Positions 50,512 to 58,191 of a stretch of DNA of 64,000 nt are shown one piece after another. Made by a program: the position numbers and the translations under genes. Position 1 is the first letter of the stretch, and every line of letters begins with the position of its first letter. Under the pieces are notes generated by a model. The model had not been told where the DNA came from, ran no database searches, and worked only from the letters and a program-made list of their open reading frames with translations. The stretch comes from Alterisphingorhabdus sp051668705. GTDB lineage: Bacteria > Pseudomonadota > Alphaproteobacteria > Sphingomonadales > Sphingomonadaceae. The stretch covers positions 2,232,001-2,296,000 of the forward strand of contig NZ_CP196351.1 of NCBI RefSeq assembly GCF_051668705.1, read 5' to 3'.

Positions 50512-50937
50512 ATGGATATGAGTTTCGAACGTCATACGTCTTTCGATTTGGGAAAAGACCAGTCCGATGCAAAATCGAGCCAGCGGCTTGATTATGCGCG
50601 GCTGATTGCCCTGTCGCAAAAGACGCAGGTACGGCGGGATTTGGAAGATTCACTGGGTCTTACAAATGACGCGCAAACCAAAACCCATAAGACTGCATCT
50701 GATGATGTAGAGATTGAGGAGCGTATTGCGCTCATCTCGGGAGCGGGCCGCCAGCCAAATGGTGGAACTCGCTCAACCAATGGACGCGGTGCTTTTTTAA
50801 AGCATGGCAAAGCTGTTGGCTGCGGGCCGGATGAGCAAGATACAAATGCGAAAAGTAAATTGGCTGTTTACCCTGACCATTTAGGCTCTGGCAAAGCGTC
50901 AGATGTAAAACAATCGGGTGAGCAGGACAAAAGTTGA
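50512..50937 (+). CDS. Uncertain small polar protein upstream of sciP
   Basis: From the ATG at 50512 (or 50518) the frame encodes about 141 residues, hydrophilic and rich in Ser, Asp, Gly and Lys, with VEIEERIALISGAGR the only segment that looks structured. No domain is recognised, and no good ribosome binding site precedes either ATG; an upstream extension to TTG at 50383 is even less likely. It ends 7 bases before sciP, so if translated it would share the transcript. The open frame in an otherwise compact genome and the tight spacing argue for a gene, but coding is not proven. Confidence 0.42.
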   Translation: MDMSFERHTSFDLGKDQSDAKSSQRLDYARLIALSQKTQVRRDLEDSLGLTNDAQTKTHKTASDDVEIEERIALISGAGRQPNGGTRSTNGRGAFLKHGKAVGCGPDEQDTNAKSKLAVYPDHLGSGKASDVKQSGEQDKS

Positions 50938-50944
50938 GGTTTAA

Positions 50945-51244
50945 ATGATCGAGAATCAGAAGATACGACCCGCGCGAGTGATTGGCCCCCTTGGCGAGCC
51001 TTTGACATTGGATTCACTTCCGCCTGCGAATACTCGCCGCTGGGTAGTGCGTCGCAAGGCAGAAGTTGTTGCCGCGGTTAATGGAGGGTTGCTCTCCATT
51101 GATGAAGTTTGTGAGCGTTATGGTCTTACACTCGAAGAATTTGCCTCATGGCAGCGCGCTGTCGACCGGTCTGGTATGCCAGGTCTAAGAGTGACCCGCA
51201 TCCAACATTATCGCGACCTTTACGAACGTCAGCAGAAATACTGA
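50945..51244 (+). CDS. sciP: SciP (DUF1153) CtrA-antagonist regulator
   Basis: The 99-residue protein matches SciP: RVIGPLGEPLTLDSLPPANTRRW (positions about 10-32), then RKAEVVAAVNGGLLSIDEVCERYGLTLEEFASWQRAVDRSGM, a helix-turn-helix-like domain, and the TRIQHYRDL tail. In Caulobacter SciP binds CtrA and DNA to block CtrA-dependent transcription in G1 cells. Its presence supports an alphaproteobacterium with a CtrA circuit. It starts 7 bases after the uncertain ORF, and a strong terminator follows 26 bases after the stop. Confidence 0.93.
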   Translation: MIENQKIRPARVIGPLGEPLTLDSLPPANTRRWVVRRKAEVVAAVNGGLLSIDEVCERYGLTLEEFASWQRAVDRSGMPGLRVTRIQHYRDLYERQQKY

Positions 51245-51270
51245 TTTGCCAAATGATCAACAAACCTAAT

Positions 51271-51296
51271 AAGAGCGCCGCACAAGGCGCTCTTTT
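51271..51296 (+). terminator. Rho-independent terminator after sciP
   Basis: AAGAGCGCC (51271-51279) pairs with GGCGCTCTT (51286-51294) around GCACAA, followed by TTTTTG. Strong stem, short loop and T run make this a clear terminator. Confidence 0.92.
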
Positions 51297-51406
51297 TGCA
51301 TCTGCGCTCTTTTTTAACGTCTTCCGTTGCTGAATGGAACTGTTTAGTTCTCTAACTGTTAATGTTGGGAGAACGCAATAATACCATTAAAAGAGGAGAA
51401 CATAAA

Positions 51407-51670
51407 ATGGGTTGGATTATCGCATTAATCGTTGGCGGTGTAGCTGGTTGGTTAGCAAGTAAGGTTATGGGTCGCGACGCCGATATGGGAATTTTCCTAA
51501 ATATCGTAGTCGGCATTATCGGTTCATTTGTCGGTAATTGGTTGGGTCAGTTTTTTGGCCTGTCAGGAACGATTCAGGCATTTTCAATAACAGGCTTTTT
51601 CCTGTCATTTGTCGGCGCGGTCGTGCTGTTGGGGATTGTAAACCTCATCAAACGCGGAACCGTTCGCTAA
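51407..51670 (+). CDS. GlsB/YeaQ/YmgE family stress-response membrane protein
   Basis: The 87-residue product is a three-helix Gly-rich inner-membrane protein of the transglycosylase-associated (YeaQ/YmgE/GlsB) family: MGWIIALIVGGVAGWLASKVMG, GIFLNIVVGIIGSFVGNWLG (each described by its start) and FFLSFVGAVVLLGIVNL. Members are induced by envelope or general stress; biochemical function is unknown. I chose the ATG at 51407 because AAAGAGGAG lies 8 bases before it; the frame runs to an ATG at 51362 in a sequence without membrane character. Hairpins follow at 51684-51700 and 51718-51751. Confidence 0.88.
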   Translation: MGWIIALIVGGVAGWLASKVMGRDADMGIFLNIVVGIIGSFVGNWLGQFFGLSGTIQAFSITGFFLSFVGAVVLLGIVNLIKRGTVR

Positions 51671-52063
51671 ATTCAGATGATCTGCCACAGATTATGTGGC
51701 GATTACACATGACAAAAGCAAAGGGTCGTCAGGTTTCTGGCGGCCCTTTGCGCATGCAAAATGGCGTTTCGGGTGCATTGATTGCGGTTTAAGTGACGAA
51801 TGGGCTTCATGATTCGACCAAATCCAATAGGCTCAATTGCATCCAAATGGCTATTCTCATAATGTGATCATAAGAATAATTGGCTGCTGGCCGTCAAATA
51901 TTTGCGGCTTTGTGCAACGATGAATGCTATATATGCGCACGCTCGCGGATATTATTCATATTGTTGTCGTGCAGATGCATCCAAAACTATTTCGGGGCGT
52001 TGTGCCCCGCATTGACATCGCAAATGGTCTGGGCAAGCAGGCTTTTAGAGAGAAAATGGCGTT
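51671..52063. other. Long intergenic region before the RND efflux operon
   Basis: These 393 bases have no convincing gene. GCCACA-gatta-TGTGGC at 51684-51700 and GCAAAGGG...CCCTTTGC at 51718-51751 are hairpins that probably end the YeaQ-type transcript; the second has a T run only on the minus strand. TATTCT-CAT...ATAAGAATA at 51852-51878 is an imperfect dyad that could be an operator. CGGGGC-gttgt-GCCCCG at 51993-52009 is a perfect leader hairpin. No regulator gene is adjacent to the pump. Confidence 0.5.
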
Positions 52064-53323
52064 ATGAAATTAGATAAGCAACTCACTGGGGAACGGGTAG
52101 AAACCCCATTGGACAATGTCTCATTTGCCGATCCTGACGAAGGTAATGGCCGCACATGGCTCATACTTGCCATAGTAGCGATTGTTACGGTAATCGCTGG
52201 CGCAGCATATTTTTATTCCCAACCCTCAACAGCCGGTGCAGGCGAAACCGCAATAGCCGCAGGCGATGATAATGAGAAACAGGCCCAGAATGTAACTGTT
52301 ATTGTGCCTGGCAGTGGTTTGGTAGAACGCAGGATCAACGCATCCGGTACATTTGCTGCACGCCGCGAAATGCCTGTCGGCGTAGCAGGTGAAGGCGGTC
52401 AGGTCGCGCGGGTTATGGTACAGCCGGGTGACTGGGTGAAAAAAGGCGCGATACTCGCTTATATTGATCGGTCTGTGCAAAATCAGCAAGCGCAGCAACA
52501 GGCTGCCCAAATTGATGTCTCTCAAGCTGATTTGAAACTGGCAGAAGCGAATTTGGAGCGTGCGCAGAAACTTGTTGGCCGCGGCTTTATATCACAGGCT
52601 GATATTGATCAGCGCATAGCCACACGCGATCAGGCACGGGCCCGTGTGAATGTCGCCAAAGCGCAATATAATGAACTATTAGCGCGCGCAGGCCGTCTGA
52701 ACATCGTCGCACCGGAATCCGGCTTAGTTCTGGAACGTAATGTTGAACCCGGTCAAGTGGTCAGTGCAGGCTCTGGTGTTCTGTTCCGTCTTGCCGCTGG
52801 CGGTGAAATGGAATTGAGAGCGCAGCTGAGCGAAAGCGATCTGTCCAGCCTATCCAATGGTGTGAAAGCCAACATTACACCAACAGGTTCACAAGAGGTT
52901 TTTACCGGCCAAGTGTGGCAAATCGCTCCTGTGATCAACCAGACAACGCGGCAAGGCACCGCGCGGATCGCCCTGCCCTATAATCAGGCGATACGGCCCG
53001 GCGGTTTTGGCAATGCTGTTATCATCAGCGGCTCCAGCAGCTCACCCATTTTGCCGCAATCAGCAGTGCAAAGTGATAATGATGGCAGTTATGTCTATAT
53101 TGTTGGCAAAGATAATAAGGTTGAGCGCAGAGATATTGAAACTGGTGCGGTTAATGCCGCGGGCATCACCATATTATCAGGCTTGAAAGGCAATGAGAAA
53201 GTGGTTCTTTATGCCGCTGGCTTCCTCAATCCAGGTGAGCTTGTTGTGCCACAGGTGCAGAAACCAGAAGCTACGCCAACCACAGCGACCACCGCACAGA
53301 GCAAGCAACCCGCTAAAGGCTAA
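52064..53323 (+). CDS. RND efflux periplasmic adaptor subunit (membrane fusion protein)
   Basis: The 419-residue protein has a membrane anchor at about 32-52, not a lipoprotein signal, then the lipoyl half-motifs and barrel-sandwich (about 80-140, around GVAGEGGQVARVMVQPGDWVKKGAIL), an alpha-hairpin rich in Gln and Ala (about 145-205), the beta-barrel domain (about 225-310) and a membrane-proximal domain with DGSYVYIVGKDNKVERRDIETG near 345-366. It links the RND pump to an outer-membrane channel in a tripartite complex. The C-terminus is Thr/Ala/Gln-rich. The pump gene follows after 53 bases. No TolC-type gene is nearby, so an unlinked channel is needed. Confidence 0.9.
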   Translation: MKLDKQLTGERVETPLDNVSFADPDEGNGRTWLILAIVAIVTVIAGAAYFYSQPSTAGAGETAIAAGDDNEKQAQNVTVIVPGSGLVERRINASGTFAARREMPVGVAGEGGQVARVMVQPGDWVKKGAILAYIDRSVQNQQAQQQAAQIDVSQADLKLAEANLERAQKLVGRGFISQADIDQRIATRDQARARVNVAKAQYNELLARAGRLNIVAPESGLVLERNVEPGQVVSAGSGVLFRLAAGGEMELRAQLSESDLSSLSNGVKANITPTGSQEVFTGQVWQIAPVINQTTRQGTARIALPYNQAIRPGGFGNAVIISGSSSSPILPQSAVQSDNDGSYVYIVGKDNKVERRDIETGAVNAAGITILSGLKGNEKVVLYAAGFLNPGELVVPQVQKPEATPTTATTAQSKQPAKG

Positions 53324-53376
53324 GCCGGCAAAATATCTGCGTATGGCAAACTGAAATGCGCAATTAAGGAAATGTC

Positions 53377-56300
53377 ATGAATTTGAGCAAGATTTCAGAA
53401 TGGTCCATCCGCAACCCGGTCATTCCTCTGGTCTTTTTCACCGGTCTGTTGCTGGCCGGTATGCTCAGTTTTGCGCGCATGGATGTCGTGAACAATCCCG
53501 ATGTTGAGTTTCCAGCGGTCAGTGTTAGCATTTCTCAGCCTGGCGCGGCGCCAACGGAAATTGAAAACCAGATTACGCAAAATGTTGAATCGGCAGTGCG
53601 GTCTATAAATGGTGTGAAGACAATTTCATCGACTGCAAGCGAGGGCAATTCAAGCACAACGATTGAATTTGAAATTGGTATCGACCCCAATGATGCCACT
53701 GCAGAAGTCAAAAACGCAGTGGATACAGTGCGCGGCAGTCTGCCGGACGGAATATTGGAACCGCGCATTCAAAAGCTGGACGTCTCCAACGGCTTTCTAG
53801 GCATATATGCGGTCGAAGCCGATGATATGACAATTGAGCAGCTTAGCTGGTATATTGACGATACCGTTGCCAAACGGTTGCTCGCTATTGAAGGCATGGC
53901 AGAAGTTGGTCGTTTTGGCGGTGTTGATCGTGAGATTGAAGTCATTATTCAACCTGCCAAGATGCAGGCCTTGGGTGTGACTGCCAGTCAGATCAACAAT
54001 GTGCTGCGTCAGGTGAATATTGATGCCGCAGGCGGGCGCGCCGAAGTAGGGGGTGCACGTCAGTCTGTGCGCGTTCTTGGCAATACAAGCAGTGCTTTTG
54101 AATTGTCTCAACGCCAAATCCGTTTGCCCAGTGGCAACACCATAAAACTTGCCGATGTTGCAACAGTGCGTGATGGTTATAGCGAGCGCTCGTCAATCAG
54201 TAAGGTGCGCGACAAAGAGGTTGTCAATTTCTTCATGTCACGCGCCAAAGGCGCTTCTGATGTAACGGTTTTTTATGAAGCCAAAGACATCATTGCCGAT
54301 CTTCAGGCCGAAAACCCGAAGCTCAAATTCATCCCATTGTTCAATTCAGTGAAATATACTGAAAGCCAGTATGAAAGCTCAATAGCAGCAATGCTTGAGG
54401 GCGCTGTACTGGCCGTTATTGTTGTGTTCTTCTTTCTTCGCGATTGGCGTGCAACGATTATCTCTGCCATTGCCATCCCGCTATCAGCCATACCGACATT
54501 CTGGTTCATGGATCTGCTCGGCTTTAACCTCAATTTCCTCTCATTATTGGCGCTTGGTCTGGTCGCTGGTGTTCTGGTGGATGACGCCATTGTGGAGATT
54601 GAGAATATCGTCCGGCATATGCGTATGGGCAAATCCGCTTATCAAGCGTCAATAGATGCTGCTGATGAAATTGGTTTGGCCGTTGTGGCAACATCATTCT
54701 GTATCGTTGCCGTCTTCTTGCCGGTTGGTCTTATGCCCGGCGTATCTGGCCAATTCTTCAAGAATTTTGGTATCACAGTCGTGATTTCGGTGCTTATGTC
54801 CTTGGCGGTGGCCAGAATGATTACCCCACTAATGGCGGCATATTTCCTGAAAGCCAAAGGCCATCACGAGCATGGCGAAGGCCCGATGATGGACCGGTAT
54901 ATGAAGATTTTGCGCTGGACGCTGGATCAAAAAAGATCACTGGCTTTGCGCAATTCACTTAAAAAAGTGGCGGTGCGATGGTGGGATCACGCTTTCTCAC
55001 TATTGGTGGGCGTGGCAACAATAGCTGGCTTCCTGCTGATTATGTCAACCATAGGTGGCACAGAACAGGCAGTGCCAAATACCCTGCCGCAGGCACAAGA
55101 GCAGGTGCAGACCATATCAACAATAAGCGGCGCAGAGCAGACAGCACAAAATACCCCGCCGCAGGAACAAGAATGGATATTGTGGCAAGTCGCACTCATT
55201 GGTCTTGCCGGGTTATTTGGCGCTTATTTGCTTGGCCGATTCGTGAAGTTTCTGTTGGTGGCCATCACCGGCGCGGTTGCTGGCTATGATATGAATTACT
55301 TTACACGGCGGGCGCGCTATGCTGCGGTAAAAGCCCGCATGCTGGATCACAGGGTGTGGATGATGGGCATTGGTTTGCTGGCGTTCATACTCACAATCTT
55401 TATGTTCATCATCACTCCGGCGCAATTCCAGCCAACGACAAATGATGATAATAGCCGTGTTGAAATTGAAATGGTCCCTGGTACGACCTTGGCGCAAGCT
55501 GAGAACATTGCAGACAGAGTTGCAGCATTTTTGTACGAGCAACCAGAGGTGGAAATTGCGCTCGAACGCGTGCGTGAAACAAGCTCGACAATTTATATCA
55601 CTTTAAAACCTGACCGCACGAAAACATCTATCGAGTTTGAACGTGACCTGGCGCCTCAACTGGCGAAGTTCCCAGATGCCCGCATACGTTTCCAGTCACA
55701 ATCATTTGGCGGCGGCGGAACGGGACGTGACTTTTCGGTAATGCTCTCTGGCTCAAACCCCGAACTGTTGCAAAATACAGCTGCGACACTGGTTGAGCAG
55801 ATGCGTGGATTGGACGGATTGGTTGCACCCCGCATCAACGCCGATATTAGCCGCCCCGAAATCATCATCACGCCCCGCAGTCAGCTTGCAGCCGAGCTAG
55901 GCGTGACGACAGCCGCCTTGAGTCAGACCATTCGTATTGCGACATTGGGCGAGATTGAACAAAATGCTGCGAAATTCTCGCTGTCCGACCGTCAGATTCC
56001 GATCCGCGTTAAATTACCGCAATCTTCTCAACGCGATTTGTCGACTATTGCAAATCTGCCTGTGCCGACAGCCAATGGCGGCTCCGTCCCGCTCGACCGT
56101 GTTGCAGAGATTACCTATGGTTCAGGCCCGACAACTATTCAGCGATATAATCAAAGCAGACGCGTGTTTGTTGGTGCTGATCTGGCTTCGGGTTTCCTTA
56201 AAGGAACTGTGCAACAGCAAATTGATGAACTGCCAATAATGCAGAAATTGCCAACCGGTGTATCCAATGCGCCAGTAGGTGAAGCGGAGATCCAACAGGA

Positions 56301-56886
56301 GTTGTCGGACAATTTCATCGTTGCGCTTATCTCAGGTGTGCTGTTGGTTTTTGCTGTGCTGGTCCTGCTGTATAAGCGGCTTATGTCACCACTAGTGAAT
56401 ATGTGTTCTTTGGCTCTGGCGCCTCTTGGCGGAATCTTCCTCGTATGGGCAGTCGGCCAACCGGTTTCGATGCCGGTTATGATCGGGATCTTGATGTTGC
56501 TAGGCATTGTCTCCAAAAACTCAATTCTGTTGATCGACTTTGCCATTGAAGAAATGGCAACGGGGACCAACAAATTTGCCGCTATTATGGAAGCAGGCCA
56601 TAAACGGGCACAGCCTATTGTTATGACAACTGTTGCCATGACAGCAGGCATGGTCCCCACCGCCCTGTCGCTTTCAGGTGATGGTGCATGGCGCGCACCA
56701 ATGGGTACAGTTGTGATCGGCGGCTTGATCGTATCGACCCTGCTGACACTGTTAATCGTGCCCGCTGGTTTCAGTCTTGCCGACGGTGTTGAGAAGCGTG
56801 CCGGCCCATGGCTGCGCCGTAAGCTGCTGACCTATAAACCAGGTGATGACAAAAGCGATGCGGGAAGTGTACAACCCGCTGAGTGA
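53377..56886 (+). CDS. RND multidrug efflux pump permease (HAE1-like) with a central insertion
   Basis: The 1169-residue product is a proton-driven efflux transporter: TM1 near 14-33, a first periplasmic region (about 35-330), TM2-6 with ALGLVAGVLVDDAIVEIENI carrying the essential TM4 aspartates (about 391-410), TM7, a second periplasmic region and TM8-12 with GILMLLGIVSKNSILLIDFA. It is about 110-130 residues longer than usual. The excess lies at about 528-650, before the normal TM7 (HRVWMMGIGLLAFIL), and holds extra hydrophobic segments around a Gln/Pro/Thr-rich loop made of two 24-residue copies. The operon with the adaptor suggests drug or lipid export; substrates are unknown. GGAAATGTC precedes the ATG. 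Confidence 0.92.
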   Translation: MNLSKISEWSIRNPVIPLVFFTGLLLAGMLSFARMDVVNNPDVEFPAVSVSISQPGAAPTEIENQITQNVESAVRSINGVKTISSTASEGNSSTTIEFEIGIDPNDATAEVKNAVDTVRGSLPDGILEPRIQKLDVSNGFLGIYAVEADDMTIEQLSWYIDDTVAKRLLAIEGMAEVGRFGGVDREIEVIIQPAKMQALGVTASQINNVLRQVNIDAAGGRAEVGGARQSVRVLGNTSSAFELSQRQIRLPSGNTIKLADVATVRDGYSERSSISKVRDKEVVNFFMSRAKGASDVTVFYEAKDIIADLQAENPKLKFIPLFNSVKYTESQYESSIAAMLEGAVLAVIVVFFFLRDWRATIISAIAIPLSAIPTFWFMDLLGFNLNFLSLLALGLVAGVLVDDAIVEIENIVRHMRMGKSAYQASIDAADEIGLAVVATSFCIVAVFLPVGLMPGVSGQFFKNFGITVVISVLMSLAVARMITPLMAAYFLKAKGHHEHGEGPMMDRYMKILRWTLDQKRSLALRNSLKKVAVRWWDHAFSLLVGVATIAGFLLIMSTIGGTEQAVPNTLPQAQEQVQTISTISGAEQTAQNTPPQEQEWILWQVALIGLAGLFGAYLLGRFVKFLLVAITGAVAGYDMNYFTRRARYAAVKARMLDHRVWMMGIGLLAFILTIFMFIITPAQFQPTTNDDNSRVEIEMVPGTTLAQAENIADRVAAFLYEQPEVEIALERVRETSSTIYITLKPDRTKTSIEFERDLAPQLAKFPDARIRFQSQSFGGGGTGRDFSVMLSGSNPELLQNTAATLVEQMRGLDGLVAPRINADISRPEIIITPRSQLAAELGVTTAALSQTIRIATLGEIEQNAAKFSLSDRQIPIRVKLPQSSQRDLSTIANLPVPTANGGSVPLDRVAEITYGSGPTTIQRYNQSRRVFVGADLASGFLKGTVQQQIDELPIMQKLPTGVSNAPVGEAEIQQELSDNFIVALISGVLLVFAVLVLLYKRLMSPLVNMCSLALAPLGGIFLVWAVGQPVSMPVMIGILMLLGIVSKNSILLIDFAIEEMATGTNKFAAIMEAGHKRAQPIVMTTVAMTAGMVPTALSLSGDGAWRAPMGTVVIGGLIVSTLLTLLIVPAGFSLADGVEKRAGPWLRRKLLTYKPGDDKSDAGSVQPAE
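55045..55188 (+). repeat. In-frame 72-bp imperfect tandem duplication inside the RND pump gene
   Basis: Units 55045-55116 and 55117-55188 encode STIGGTEQAVPNTLPQAQEQ (first 20 of 24 residues) and STISGAEQTAQNTPPQEQEW (first 20 of 24). Twelve of these 20 positions match. The units sit in the loop between two extra hydrophobic segments of the pump. Confidence 0.8.
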
Positions 56887-58175
56887 CGACAAGCAATACC
56901 ATCTCGGGCACGACTATCGCTGGCGAAGCACCTGACAAGGCGCGCCGGATGCGTATTATAGCGACATCATTATTGCTGCTTATGGCAGTGATTTTTATCG
57001 CTACATTGCAATTGGAGGAGCAGCATCCCGCCTGGGGTTATGTCGTCGCTTTTGCCGAAGCAGCGCTGGTCGGCGGACTGGCTGACTGGTTTGCTGTGAC
57101 AGCCCTATTTCGCCATCCGCTCGGCCTGCCCATCCCGCATACGGCGATTATACCGACCAACAAAAACCGCATTGCCGATACCATGGCGTCATTCCTGCGG
57201 ACCAATTTTCTTATCCCTCAAGTGCTCGGTCGCCGGTTGCAAAATATGAATGCCGCTGGCGCTGTCGGCCGGTTTCTGGTGCGCAATCGCGATGACAGGC
57301 GCCCGGGGGAGGACACAATGCGGCTGGGTGTTTCCTATCTGGCCGGTGATGTTTTGGAGTCGCTGGATAAAGAACGGCTTGGGGGCATGATCAAAAACGC
57401 CCTGCACAAGCAATTGGACAAGCTGGATATTGCGCCGCTATTGGGGCAAGCCCTACACGCGGCCATTGCTGACAAACGCCATACGCCGATCATCGATGCC
57501 TTTATTCGCTGGGCAGCACGAACATTAGAAGCCAATGACCATCTGGTGCGCGATATGGTCCACGAAAAAGCCAGCACCATAATGCGCTGGACGGGGCTGG
57601 ATGACAGGCTGGCCAATGCAGTGGTCAGCGGTCTGCAGAAACTGCTCAATGATGTGGCGGAAGACCCTGAACATCCATTGCGCGAAAAGATGGAGGAAGG
57701 CCTTGCCAGCCTGTCGCATGACCTGCTGCACGACCCCGTAATGCAGCAGAGAGTGCACGAGATTAAGGCGGAAATGCTCACCAATCCTGCCATTGCCAAA
57801 TGGATGGATGGCATATGGGAACGCGGCCGTGCAGCCATGCTGGGCGCTGCACGCGACCCGGACCGAACATTATCCGGTCAATTTGGCGAAAGTCTGGATC
57901 AGGTTGGCCAATCGCTTGTGGCCCCCGGCAATTTGCAAGTGCAGGTCAACCGTTTTGCCCGCCGAACATTGGTGGGGATCTCTACTCGCTATGGTGACAA
58001 GATCGTCAAGCTGGTGTCCGAAACTGTACGCCGCTGGGATACGCAAACCATTACTGATAGGGTTGAGAATGCAGTGGGCCGCGATCTGCAATTCATCCGT
58101 ATCAACGGCACCATTGTTGGCGGCCTGGTCGGCCTGATATTGCACGCGATCATCAACCTGTCGCAATCACTATAA
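56883..58175 (+). CDS. DUF445 family membrane protein
   Basis: The 430-residue protein has a membrane helix at about 25-41, a second at 54-75 with the family signature GLADWFAVTALFRHPLG (65-81) and PIPHTAIIPTNKNRIA, a long cytoplasmic or periplasmic helical body, and a C-terminal hydrophobic end (GGLVGLILHAIIN). DUF445 proteins are widespread in bacteria and their function is not established. The start is GTG at 56883, overlapping the RND stop by four bases (GTGA), so it is translationally coupled to the pump. It is convergent with the NAD-GDH gene, with 16 bases between stops. Confidence 0.88.
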   Translation: MTTSNTISGTTIAGEAPDKARRMRIIATSLLLLMAVIFIATLQLEEQHPAWGYVVAFAEAALVGGLADWFAVTALFRHPLGLPIPHTAIIPTNKNRIADTMASFLRTNFLIPQVLGRRLQNMNAAGAVGRFLVRNRDDRRPGEDTMRLGVSYLAGDVLESLDKERLGGMIKNALHKQLDKLDIAPLLGQALHAAIADKRHTPIIDAFIRWAARTLEANDHLVRDMVHEKASTIMRWTGLDDRLANAVVSGLQKLLNDVAEDPEHPLREKMEEGLASLSHDLLHDPVMQQRVHEIKAEMLTNPAIAKWMDGIWERGRAAMLGAARDPDRTLSGQFGESLDQVGQSLVAPGNLQVQVNRFARRTLVGISTRYGDKIVKLVSETVRRWDTQTITDRVENAVGRDLQFIRINGTIVGGLVGLILHAIINLSQSL

Positions 58176-58191
58176 TATCCTTGAGCTGTAA

